Notes: a model not told the origin generated them from the sequence alone. Shown: positions 1 through 6,800, counted from the stretch's first letter. The stretch: DNA of 8,388 bases from JADFUZ01 sp034430415 (GCA_034430415.1 DAOUEN010000039.1:1-8388); one strand, 5' to 3'. A program made the numbers and translations.

Positions 1-972
1 GCGAAGATGCACGGTGTGGAGATGACCGAGACACAGGCGGTGAGCTCGGGGCAGCAGGTGATACGGAGGACATATTCCACGCCGGTGGGAAGCGTCACCC
101 TGGAAGAGAAGAGAGAGACCGGGGTGGAGCAATGGCATGGGTTGAGAAGCTGGCAGGACGTGACGCCGTGGCAGACCGAGCGGGCAATCAAGGGACCGGA
201 TGACTACAAGGTGCTGAAATACATGTATGAGAACCTGGAGTTCACCGCGGACTACTTTCCCCTAGAGCAGGCGAAGGAGTGGCTAGGGGAGGACGGCGTC
301 GTCATGGACTGGGTGCTGCATTCGCCGATGCAGTTATTGATGATTGACTGGGTAGGCAGCGAGGGAGGCCGGTTCTTCATCCATCATGCCAAGTACCCTG
401 ATCTGGTTGAAGAAGCCTACAGAACTATCTCCAAGAGCTACGAGCCTCTATGGGAGATTGCGGCGAGGTCTCCGGCGGATGTCTTTCTGCTGGTGGACAA
501 CATTGACGCAGTACTGGTCAACCCAAGGCTTTTCCAGAAGTACTTCATACCGGAATGGAACAGATGCGCTGAGGTGCTGCACAAGCACGGGAAGCTGGTG
601 GCAGCGCACTGCGACGGCAGGATGGCGGCCATCAAAGACCTGATACCGCAGACCTCGGTGGACATCATCGAGGCTCTGCATTCGCCTCCGATGGGCGACC
701 TGCCGATAGGTGAGGCCCTGTCCCTGTGGAAAAACAAGGTCATCTGGACTGGCTTTCCGGCATCTGTGTACACCATGGGTGCCGGGGCGACGAAGGAGCA
801 TGCGCTGAAGCTTCTGAGAGAAGCCGGCTCAGGCGAGAGGCTGGCTGTAGAGATGTCCACGGAGAACCTGGTGTCCGACGAGAATCTGCTGGTGCTGACC
901 TCGGTGCTGGAGAAGGCGGGACTCCCCCTGACAGCGGAAAAGGTCGATGAGATAGAGAGGTTGCTGGCCTGA
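1..972 (+). CDS. URO-D/MtaA-superfamily protein, N-terminus outside window
   Basis: The reading frame is open to the left edge, so the protein begins outside the window; the ATG at 7 is only an internal methionine. About 323 residues are visible, against 350-400 for full members, so perhaps 60-80 residues are missing. Counting from the ATG at 7, features typical of the family are the early TPVGS strand (residues 25-29), LLVDNIDAVLVNPRLFQKYF (161-180), HCDG (201-204) and SPPMGDLPIGEA (227-238). The family has the uroporphyrinogen decarboxylase TIM-barrel fold and includes haem-pathway decarboxylases and methylcobamide:thiol methyltransferases. The TPVGS region and GDL motif point to the corrinoid-associated branch rather than HemE. 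In known methyltransferases an HxC pair binds zinc; here the motif reads H-C-D-G, so zinc use and substrate are uncertain. It is convergent with the next gene, and no clear terminator is seen in the 85-base gap. Confidence 0.85.
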   Translation, partial: AKMHGVEMTETQAVSSGQQVIRRTYSTPVGSVTLEEKRETGVEQWHGLRSWQDVTPWQTERAIKGPDDYKVLKYMYENLEFTADYFPLEQAKEWLGEDGVVMDWVLHSPMQLLMIDWVGSEGGRFFIHHAKYPDLVEEAYRTISKSYEPLWEIAARSPADVFLLVDNIDAVLVNPRLFQKYFIPEWNRCAEVLHKHGKLVAAHCDGRMAAIKDLIPQTSVDIIEALHSPPMGDLPIGEALSLWKNKVIWTGFPASVYTMGAGATKEHALKLLREAGSGERLAVEMSTENLVSDENLLVLTSVLEKAGLPLTAEKVDEIERLLA

Positions 973-1057
973 AGCCAGGACTGAGAGGGGTGAGGGGGTG
1001 AAGGTTGGCTGGAATCTCGAGGCTGGCCTGTGGCGGGTGCTGGCCCTGGATGCTGTG

Positions 1058-1918
1058 CTATAGGGTGATGCAAGTACCGGCGTTGTTGAAGAGGAATCTG
1101 TCCCCGAACTCGCGGGCCAGGGCGCAGGCCGCTGGCAGGCCGGTGCAGTGAGAGGCTGCCACCCTCTGGACGCCGAGGCGCTTCAGTTCCGCGATGGTGA
1201 GCTTAAGGCGTTCGGGTGAGGCAGGCGCGAGGTGAGTGCCGCCAATGACAGCGTAGACGGACTCCACTCCTGTGAGCTGGCGGGCATGGTTCAAGACGTT
1301 GACGATGCCTCGATGGGCGCAACCGGCAACGACCACCAGCCCCTTGTCAGACTTGATGAAGAGCGATTGGTCGTCGGGTAGCGGGTCGTGCTTGAACTCG
1401 CCGTCTTCTCGTACGTAGAGGTCAGGGTCAATAGTCTCATATTCAGTCAACATGGGTATCTCTCCGCTGGTCACGATGTTGTCGGTTATCCATACCGGCT
1501 TTCTGGTCAGGTTGAAACAGGCCCCGAACTTCTCAGCTTCTTGTCTGGAGAAAGGCACGCCGATGTACTCGTACTTGTCAGCAGGGTTGTAGAAGCAGGC
1601 TTTCCTCTCCGGGCTGAAGTAGTATTTCTCCGCCCATATGTCAGGATGAGCAATGACCTCCACGTCTTTCTTCATCAGTCTGAGTACGTCCAAGAGGCCA
1701 CCTGTGTGGTCGAAGTGGCCGTGGCTGAAGAAGACTCTGTCGACCTGCGAGAGGTCCACTCCCATGGCGTTGGCATTGTGGGCAGCGACGAAGCTCGTGC
1801 CTGTGTCCGACAGTATCTTGCAGCCCTCTGTCTCCACCAGCATGCTCAGGCCCCACTCGGCCAGAAGATGGACCCAGCTAGCGGTGTTCTCGGTCAGCGT
1901 GGTAATGCGGATTGTCAT
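1058..1918 (-). CDS. MBL-fold metallohydrolase, dihydropterin-RFA-P synthase-like (MJ0301 family)
   Basis: This is a 286-residue protein with the metallo-beta-lactamase fold. The metal motif HGHFDH is at residues 66-71; later ligand-type histidines occur in GCAHRGIVN (H202), GGTHLA (H229) and ASHCTG (H257). The DDQSLFI stretch near 182-188 and the GCAHRGIVN block are typical of the family annotated as 7,8-dihydropterin-6-methyl-4-(beta-D-ribofuranosyl)aminobenzene-5'-phosphate synthase. That name comes from methanopterin biosynthesis, but many bacterial homologues lie outside the pathway, so the substrate is unknown. I chose the ATG at 1918 over an in-frame ATG 13 codons upstream because a strong AAGGGGGAG ribosome site (1923-1931) lies 4 bases before it and the conserved sequence starts there. 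No signal peptide is visible, so it is probably cytoplasmic. It lies downstream of the three-gene minus-strand operon but 309 bases away, so co-transcription is possible, not shown. Confidence 0.88.
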   Translation of the reverse strand: MTIRITTLTENTASWVHLLAEWGLSMLVETEGCKILSDTGTSFVAAHNANAMGVDLSQVDRVFFSHGHFDHTGGLLDVLRLMKKDVEVIAHPDIWAEKYYFSPERKACFYNPADKYEYIGVPFSRQEAEKFGACFNLTRKPVWITDNIVTSGEIPMLTEYETIDPDLYVREDGEFKHDPLPDDQSLFIKSDKGLVVVAGCAHRGIVNVLNHARQLTGVESVYAVIGGTHLAPASPERLKLTIAELKRLGVQRVAASHCTGLPAACALAREFGDRFLFNNAGTCITL

Positions 1919-1978
1919 CAATCTCCCCCTTGGTTCGCGCTCAGGACCGGCAGGCATCGACCTGGCGCAGAGCCTCCG

Positions 1979-2149
1979 CTAGATTTGAATCATGCCCCCG
2001 GCGATTCAGAAGAGCACGGTGAGAAGCAGCGCCCCTATGAGCGCGGGCCTGGGTCTGGCGTTGGAGAAAGCGGGGATGGACTGGCCCACGCGATAGCCCA
2101 GGGCAACGAGGCTGCCGTGAACCCCGATGTAGTCCAGTACCTTGGGCAA
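1979..2149 (-). pseudogene. Small membrane-protein-like ORF or gene remnant
   Basis: From a TTG at 2149 a frame runs 47 codons to TGA (2006-2008). It has the G/C-rich third positions of the neighbouring genes and ends in a hydrophobic stretch (ALIGALLLTVLF) that looks like part of a transmembrane helix. Past the TGA the same frame continues IAGGMIQI to a TAG at 1979, as if the TGA replaced a tryptophan codon in a longer helix. An AGGGAG site (2159-2164) lies 9 bases before the TTG, so a real 47-residue gene is possible. Two stop codons stand just upstream in frame, so it does not extend further. I do not recognise the family. It may be the C-terminal remnant of a membrane protein, a genuine tiny gene, or chance. 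Confidence 0.33.
1986..2008. repeat. Imperfect inverted repeat (hairpin) upstream of the MBL gene
   Basis: Arms TGAATC (1986-1991) and GATTCA (2003-2008) enclose a nested GCC/GGC pair with a CCC loop, giving a 9-bp hairpin with a 2-base bulge. It overlaps the stop codon of the small ORF and lies 68-90 bases upstream of the MBL start. No T-run follows on either strand, so it is not a classic rho-independent terminator. It could be an operator, a weak terminator or chance. Confidence 0.3.
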
Positions 2150-2227
2150 TCCTCATCACTCCCTGTCCTGCATCGTATTAGGCTGGACCAGGTTATTCGT
2201 CGTGTTCAGTGAAGCTGCGCCTGTGAT

Positions 2228-3379
2228 CTAGAACGTGCTGCCGGTAATCCAGATATCAGGGAAGCCACCATACCCCAGGGCTTCGGCCTTGGTCTTCTTT
2301 CCTGAAGCCACTGCCAGTGTCTCATCAAGTATGGCCTGCCCTGGCTCCTTCTGGTTGTCCTTCCTGACAATATCAACATAAAGGTCAATATGTTCCGAGA
2401 GCCGCTGATAGGTGTTGGGGTTTGCCGTGACCTTTATTACGGGGACGAAGGGGAAGCCCTGGGGTGCGCCTATTCCGGTGGAAAAGAGAATAACCTGAGC
2501 CCCAGCGGCGGCCAGAGCCGTCACCGCCTTAGGCTCCTGTCCTGGCCCGTCCAGAATAAACAGGCCGCTTCCCTTTGGTCTTTCTCCGTGCTCGCACACT
2601 CCCATGATGGTGGTGCTGCCGCCTTTGACTATGGCTCCCAGTGACTTCTCCTCGATACTGGTCAACCCTGCGGCGATGTTGCCCCTTGAGGGATTGGCAC
2701 CCCTCATATCTACACCCATGGCCAGTGCACGCTTCTCCATGCGGTCCACTATCTCCAGTATCTTGCGTCCTATCTCGGGCGATGCTGCTCTCCTGGCCAG
2801 GATATGCTCCGCTCCCATCATCTCGGGCGTTTCTCCGAAGATACAACTGCCGCCTCTTTGGATGAGGATGTCACAGGCTGCCCCGATGCCAGGGTTAGAA
2901 GCCAAACCCGAGGTGGTGTCGGATGCCCCGCACTTGACGCCGACCAGCAACTTAGAATCGTCGGCCTCCTGGCGGCGCACGCGAGAGGCATCGATAAGCA
3001 TCTGACGAGCCAGTCGGGAGCCCTCAGACAGAGCAGCGCTGGCCCCTCCCAGTTGATGGATGACAACCTTGTCGACGCGCTTTCCTGTGGCGGCGATGCC
3101 CTGTACTATGTCATCGACGGGTCCTTCGCAGCCAAGGCTTACCAGCAGCACACTGGCCAGATTGGGATTGCAGCCAAGGGAAATCAGGGTGCGGTGGACC
3201 ATCTCCATGTCGGGTTGACTCTGGCCACAGCCCTGCTGGTGTACGAAGGGGGCGCATTCGGGAAGGTCCCGGGCAATCCACTGGGCCACGTCGTTGGCGC
3301 AGGCCACTGTAGAGATAACTCCGACGTAGTTTCTGGCGCCGATGGAACCATCCGGGCGGGAATAACCCCAAAAGCTCAT
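2228..3379 (-). CDS. UxaA-family hydrolase/dehydratase large subunit (canonical copy)
   Basis: This 383-residue protein matches the C-terminal (large) domain of altronate dehydratase UxaA, galactarate dehydratase GarD and sulfolactate sulfo-lyase SuyB. The family removes water or sulfite from 2-hydroxyacids in a metal-dependent way. Conserved blocks are GARNYVGV (14-21), HQQGCG (47-52), SLGCEG (81-86), KCGASDTTSG (149-158), ETPEMMGAEHILARRA (183-198), CEHGERP (262-268) and STGIGAPQG (300-308). The cysteines at 51, 84, 150 and 262 sit in these blocks. The N-terminal SAF domain of fused UxaA proteins is absent, as in split two-subunit enzymes, but no separate SAF gene is in the window. The ATG has a GGAGG site 7 bases upstream. 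It is the last firm gene of the minus-strand operon, 96 bases after its divergent paralogue. The substrate cannot be told from the sequence. Confidence 0.88.
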   Translation of the reverse strand: MSFWGYSRPDGSIGARNYVGVISTVACANDVAQWIARDLPECAPFVHQQGCGQSQPDMEMVHRTLISLGCNPNLASVLLVSLGCEGPVDDIVQGIAATGKRVDKVVIHQLGGASAALSEGSRLARQMLIDASRVRRQEADDSKLLVGVKCGASDTTSGLASNPGIGAACDILIQRGGSCIFGETPEMMGAEHILARRAASPEIGRKILEIVDRMEKRALAMGVDMRGANPSRGNIAAGLTSIEEKSLGAIVKGGSTTIMGVCEHGERPKGSGLFILDGPGQEPKAVTALAAAGAQVILFSTGIGAPQGFPFVPVIKVTANPNTYQRLSEHIDLYVDIVRKDNQKEPGQAILDETLAVASGKKTKAEALGYGGFPDIWITGSTF

Positions 3380-3475
3380 TTCTCTACCTCCATATCCATA
3401 TCACTGCGACTTTCCTGTCTGACCGGGTCTTGCCGCAAATGTCTGCATCGAAGAAGGACCTGCGAACATATCTTA

Positions 3476-4669
3476 CTACAGAACAGGCTCCGTGGTGTAC
3501 ATGTCAAGGGGCTCCCGGTAACCCGAGTGCATTTCCTGTCTGCATGGCTTGCCCGAGGCCACGGCTACCAGCTCGTCAAGCAGGCGCTTCCCTACCTCAG
3601 GGACGGACTCCCGTCCCTCGATAATGGTGCCTGCATAGACATCGAAGTAGTCCATCTCCTCGAAGTCCTTGGGGCTGCTCAGGATCTTTAATACCGGGAC
3701 TATGGGCATACCGCCGACTGCCACGGTGAAATTGCGGAAGCGAGCGGGCAGGCCACCACCGTAGTTGAGACTCATTATCTGGGCGCCGGCGGCGGCCAGT
3801 CCCATGAATATCTGCGGGGTGTTGGCGGAGCTATCCATGAAGAAGAGCCCTTTGCCTGCGGGCCTGTCGGCCCACTCGAGCACATCCTGGATGGGGCTGG
3901 AGCCGCTCTTGGCGATGGCGCCCAGGGACTTCTCCTCCAGGGTGGTCATACCTCCCTTGATGTTGCCAGGCACCGGTTGCGAACCACGAATGTCCACCCC
4001 TGAATCCTTCATCCTCTTTTCCATCCGATCTGCTACTTCGCGGATGCGGTTGGCTGTCCTCTGGGTGGCGGCGCGTCTCGCCAGGATATGTTCGGCGCCG
4101 ATTATCTCGGCCGTCTCTGAGAAGATGAAGCTACCACCCTGGGCCACTATTGCATCCGCTGCCCAGCCAACGGTTGGATTGCATGCCATGATCGACGCCG
4201 GGGTTGAGCCGGTGCACTTTGAGCCGAAGGTTAGGTAGCTGAGGTCGAAGGGTTGTCTGCGCAGGCGAGAGGCATCTGCCAGCATCTCCCTGGCCATCTT
4301 GATGCCCCTGTCGAGGGTTGCTTGATAGCTGCCCTCTTTCTCTATGGTGATTAACTCCACTGGTTTCCCGGACTTGGCGATGCCTTCAGCGATGTCTGGA
4401 GCAGGCAGCCCGTCGCAGCCGATGCCCACCACTACCGCGGCAGCCACGTTGGCGTTAGTCCCCAGACCTATCAGCGCTCGTAACGCCTTCTCATTGTCGG
4501 GCTTGAGATTGACGCAGGTGTGGTTATGCAGCAGAGCTACTACATCTCCGCCGACTTCCCCTGCAATTCTGTCTGCCAGTTCATTGGCACATCTAACGGC
4601 GGGAATAACCGCCACATGGTTGCGCGCACCCGCAGACCCGTCAGGCCTCTCAAAACCCAGGAATTCCAA
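3476..4669 (-). CDS. UxaA-family protein, divergent paralogue
   Basis: This 397-residue protein aligns along its length with the downstream UxaA-family protein: FERPDGSAGARNHVAV (6-21), GIGCDG (82-87), ETAEIIGAEHILARRA (185-200) and EKSLGAIAKSGS (246-257) correspond. Several signature positions differ. The GCG motif is HTCV (50-53), KCGGSD is KCTGST (151-156), the cysteine of CEHGERP is leucine (264), and the TTGxG segment is replaced by NYGGGLPAR (302-310) plus about ten extra residues. It may therefore act on another substrate or be a partner subunit of the canonical copy. The start is TTG at 4669, where the N-terminus lines up with the paralogue. It begins 3 bases after the upstream stop, which suggests translational coupling. 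It ends with tandem stops TAG TAA. No SAF domain is present. Family assignment is firm; function is not. Confidence 0.85.
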   Translation of the reverse strand: MEFLGFERPDGSAGARNHVAVIPAVRCANELADRIAGEVGGDVVALLHNHTCVNLKPDNEKALRALIGLGTNANVAAAVVVGIGCDGLPAPDIAEGIAKSGKPVELITIEKEGSYQATLDRGIKMAREMLADASRLRRQPFDLSYLTFGSKCTGSTPASIMACNPTVGWAADAIVAQGGSFIFSETAEIIGAEHILARRAATQRTANRIREVADRMEKRMKDSGVDIRGSQPVPGNIKGGMTTLEEKSLGAIAKSGSSPIQDVLEWADRPAGKGLFFMDSSANTPQIFMGLAAAGAQIMSLNYGGGLPARFRNFTVAVGGMPIVPVLKILSSPKDFEEMDYFDVYAGTIIEGRESVPEVGKRLLDELVAVASGKPCRQEMHSGYREPLDMYTTEPVL

Positions 4670-4672
4670 GAA

Positions 4673-5908
4673 TCATACCCTTTTATTACCAGACTTCACG
4701 CCCAGGGCGATTTTCTGGAACTCGTCCTCACTCAGTAGCCGTTTGACCTCGAACGCCTTTGCCTTGACCTGGCGCAGAACTTCGCCGATTTCATCCTCGG
4801 TAAGGGCAATGCCCAGCCTGTCTGCCCACAGGGCCACGGAGTCCACTCCGCTCTTCTTTCCCATCACCACCCGGGCTGGTCTCTGGCCGACGACCCTTGG
4901 GAGGATGGGAGAGATATTTGTGGGGTACTTATCGTAGCTGTTCTTGTACCAGCTGGCCACGATTCCCGATTCTATGTCGTAGATCCCGTCTGCTACAAAG
5001 GGCCGGTTGGCTGGCATGCCGGCGATTTCCACTACCAGTTTCGAAAGCTCGGTGAGTTGGTCATACTTAATGCCTACGTCTATTCCGTAGAGAATCAGAA
5101 GCGCCAAGGCTGTCTCTTCCAGAGGGCAATTGCCCGGCCCTTCGCCTATCCCGGCAACGGTGGAGTGGATGACTTCGCCGCCAGCCAACACCGACATTAT
5201 GGTATTGGCGGTGGCCATGCCGAATGTGTTGTGGAAATGTATTTCCAGGGGCTTCTTTATCCTTTCCCTGACGGTCTTCGTGTAGTAGTAGGCGCCGTGC
5301 GGTGAGAGTACGCCGAAGGTGTCCACCAGAGCCAGCGCGTCCATGTGACCTTCGTTGGCGACCCTCTCTATTAGGTTCAGATACCAATCCATGTCTGATC
5401 TGGTGGCGTCGATGGTGAAGAAGACAGTATGTAGTCCCTGCTCTTGGGCAAAGCGAGTAGCCTTGATGGGGAGGTCGATTGCCTTCTCCAGCGGCCATTG
5501 ATATGACTGCTCGATCAGGTGTTGAGAGCAGGGAATCTCGATGACAATGCCGTCTGCGCCACAATCCACCGCCCGCTTCACGTCGTCGACCATGCAGCGG
5601 CAGAAGCAGAATATCTCGGGACCCAGCTTGCGCTTAACAATCTCCTTTATGGCCGCCTCATCCTGCGGTGACACTATTGGCATGCCGGCCTCAATCCGAT
5701 GGATGCCGGCCTCGGCGAGCTTCTCGGCGATGCGCACCTTGTCATCCTTGGTGAATACAATGCCAGACTGCTGCTCGCCGTCACGCAGGGTGATATCATG
5801 GAACTTCACCTGCTTGGGCGGGTCGAAGTCTCTGGTCACTTCCTCCAGGAAGTTCCAGGGGCTGACGAACCAGTCATCCGATTTCCATGGTTGTTTCTTG
5901 TCTACCAT
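4673..5908 (-). CDS. DRE-TIM metallolyase, homocitrate/isopropylmalate-synthase-like
   Basis: This 411-residue protein is of the HMGL-like/LeuA family, which joins acetyl-CoA to a 2-oxoacid (or splits such products) with a divalent metal in a TIM barrel. It shows FHDITLRDGEQ (36-46), with the catalytic Arg42 and metal-ligand Asp43 positions; HFHNTFGMATAN (224-235), with the HxH metal motif and following Asn; GIGEGPGNCPLEE (253-265); and GKKSG (350-354). The last two blocks resemble isopropylmalate, citramalate and homocitrate synthases, while HNTFGMATAN recalls HMG-CoA lyase. No LeuA-type regulatory domain follows; only a helical tail of about 50 residues does, so leucine feedback as in LeuA is unlikely. 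The N-terminal 34 residues are a charged extension before the barrel. The ATG at 5908 has an AAAGGAGG site 10 bases upstream (5919-5926). First gene of the operon. The exact acids used are unknown. Confidence 0.9.
   Translation of the reverse strand: MVDKKQPWKSDDWFVSPWNFLEEVTRDFDPPKQVKFHDITLRDGEQQSGIVFTKDDKVRIAEKLAEAGIHRIEAGMPIVSPQDEAAIKEIVKRKLGPEIFCFCRCMVDDVKRAVDCGADGIVIEIPCSQHLIEQSYQWPLEKAIDLPIKATRFAQEQGLHTVFFTIDATRSDMDWYLNLIERVANEGHMDALALVDTFGVLSPHGAYYYTKTVRERIKKPLEIHFHNTFGMATANTIMSVLAGGEVIHSTVAGIGEGPGNCPLEETALALLILYGIDVGIKYDQLTELSKLVVEIAGMPANRPFVADGIYDIESGIVASWYKNSYDKYPTNISPILPRVVGQRPARVVMGKKSGVDSVALWADRLGIALTEDEIGEVLRQVKAKAFEVKRLLSEDEFQKIALGVKSGNKRV
4678..4684 (-). promoter_or_regulatory. 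Ribosome binding site for the TTG-started UxaA paralogue
   Basis: AAAAGGG lies 8 bases before the TTG at 4669 and inside the last codons of the upstream gene. Together with the paralogue's alignment from the first residue (MEFLGFERPDG against MSFWGYSRPDG), it decides the TTG start. The nearby ATG at 4676 is in another frame that soon stops. Confidence 0.6.
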
Positions 5909-5937
5909 TGATATAATTCCTCCTTTTGAAGTGGAGT

Positions 5938-5967
5938 ATTGTAGAACAAAGCACGCGACTGATTCAA
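5938..5967 (-). promoter_or_regulatory. Candidate sigma-70 promoter for the three-gene minus-strand operon
   Basis: On the minus strand TTGAAT (5962-5967) and TACAAT (5938-5943) are 18 bases apart, matching five of six bases at the -10 and four of six at the -35. Transcription would start near 5931, only about 23 bases before the ATG at 5908. An 8-base palindrome, ACACGTGT (5967-5974), overlaps the outer edge of the -35 box and could be an operator half. Predicted from sequence only. Confidence 0.5.
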
Positions 5968-6031
5968 CACGTGTCGGGTGACTTCGTCCTTGGCTGCCGG
6001 ATGAGGTGGCAGAAGGTGCACGGTCCTAGTC

Positions 6032-6060
6032 TAGATATCTTCTATCGGTTCGAATATAAT
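6032..6060 (+). promoter_or_regulatory. Candidate promoter for the corrinoid protein/URO-D operon
   Basis: A perfect TATAAT (6055-6060) is preceded at 17 bases by TAGATA (6032-6037), a weak -35. Transcription would begin near 6067 and leave a leader of about 95 bases before the GTG at 6162. A palindrome AGATATCT (6033-6040) overlaps the -35 and could be a regulator site. The weak -35 would suit an activator-dependent promoter, but that is inference. Confidence 0.45.
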
Positions 6061-6146
6061 AGCCAGCCGGACGCGATGGCGATAGGGAGTGGGGGTTGTG
6101 ACTGAGGTGTCGGCGTCCACAAACGACTGTGCATGCTGAACAAGCG

Positions 6147-6154
6147 AAAGGAGG
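6147..6154 (+). promoter_or_regulatory. Ribosome binding site that sets the corrinoid protein start
   Basis: AAAGGAGG lies 7 bases before the GTG at 6162. This favours that GTG over the in-frame GTG at 6129, whose extension would run through the ribosome site itself. Confidence 0.75.
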
Positions 6155-6161
6155 ACCACCA

Positions 6162-6800
6162 GTGGATAGTCATTTGGATGCCATATCGCGGGCTGTGGAG
6201 AGCGGGGATGATAAGGAAGCTACCGCATTAGTCAAAGAAGCGCTAGCCGAGGGCATGTCGGCCCTGGATATTCTGGACAAGGGATTGGTCCCGGGCATAC
6301 AAGCGTTGGGGAAGCTGTTCAAAGACGGCCAGGTATATCTCCCCGAGGTTTTGATTTCGTGCCGGGCGATGAATGCTGGAGTCCGGGAACTGAAACCATA
6401 CCTCGGTGAGACCGATGTTCACACCAAGGGGACGATTGTCCTGGGGACTGTGGAGGGAGACCTCCATGACATAGGGAAGAACCTCACCAAGCTGATGCTG
6501 GAGTCCAACGGCTTCAGTGTAGAGGACCTGGGCGTGGATGTATCTGCCGCCTCGTTTGTCAAGGCGGCACGTGAGCGGAACGCCGATATCGTCGGAATGT
6601 CAGCCTTGCTCACCATAACGATGATCTATATGCCGGATGTGATCAAAGCCCTTGGAGAGGCAGGTCTGCGGGAGAAAGTGAAGGTGATGATAGGCGGCGC
6701 TCCGATTACCCGTGAATTTGCCGATGAGATCGGGGCTGAGGGATTTGCGGAAGACTGCGCATCCGCCGTGGATGAGGCAACGCGCCTCATGGGTCTGTGA
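6162..6800 (+). CDS. Corrinoid (B12-binding) protein of a methyltransferase system, MtaC/MtbC-like
   Basis: This 212-residue protein has the usual length for methyltransferase cognate corrinoid proteins. Residues 1-85 form the helical cap (B12-binding-2 domain), with the family-typical VLISCRAMNAGV at 63-74. The Rossmann-like cobalamin domain follows: GTVEGDLHDIGKN (95-107) carries the D-x-H-x-x-G motif, with His102 as the expected lower cobalt ligand; SALLT (147-151) and GGAP (178-181) complete the binding site. Such proteins accept a methyl group from a substrate-specific methyltransferase and hand it to a second methyltransferase in the cytoplasm. The start is the GTG at 6162, set by its ribosome site. 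It lies 12 bases upstream of a URO-D-family gene, so the two are almost surely one operon. The substrate methyltransferase (MtaB, MtbB, MttB or MtrH-like) and the reductive activator are not in the window, so the methyl donor is unknown. Confidence 0.94.
   Translation: MDSHLDAISRAVESGDDKEATALVKEALAEGMSALDILDKGLVPGIQALGKLFKDGQVYLPEVLISCRAMNAGVRELKPYLGETDVHTKGTIVLGTVEGDLHDIGKNLTKLMLESNGFSVEDLGVDVSAASFVKAARERNADIVGMSALLTITMIYMPDVIKALGEAGLREKVKVMIGGAPITREFADEIGAEGFAEDCASAVDEATRLMGL

Noticed and set aside
973..1057. Possible terminator hairpin between the URO-D and MBL genes (AGCCA / TGGCT arms).
   Set aside because: The arms are 5 bp with a loop of about 30 bases and no T-run; GC-rich repeats of GGCTGG make such matches likely by chance.
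1919..1957. N-terminal extension of the MBL protein by 13 residues from an upstream ATG.
   Set aside because: The strong ribosome site just before 1918 and the start of family-like sequence there favour the shorter form.
1388..2212. Long plus-strand open frame of 274 codons.
   Set aside because: It lies antisense to the MBL gene, whose frame has all family motifs and a strong ribosome site. The antisense translation shows no recognisable motif and is a by-product of GC-rich codon use.
2150..2230. Read-through extension of the canonical UxaA-family protein past its TAG in the same frame.
   Set aside because: The 23 codons after the TAG end at tandem TGA TGA, have no family resemblance, and the protein already has full family length.
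2804..3691. Long plus-strand open frame of 295 codons.
   Set aside because: It overlaps both UxaA-family genes in antisense and crosses the spacer between them. Both minus-strand proteins are clearly real, and the antisense product has no motif.
6129..6161. Corrinoid protein starting at the GTG at 6129.
   Set aside because: The AAAGGAGG site sits inside this extension and is correctly spaced for the GTG at 6162; the shorter form has the normal family length.
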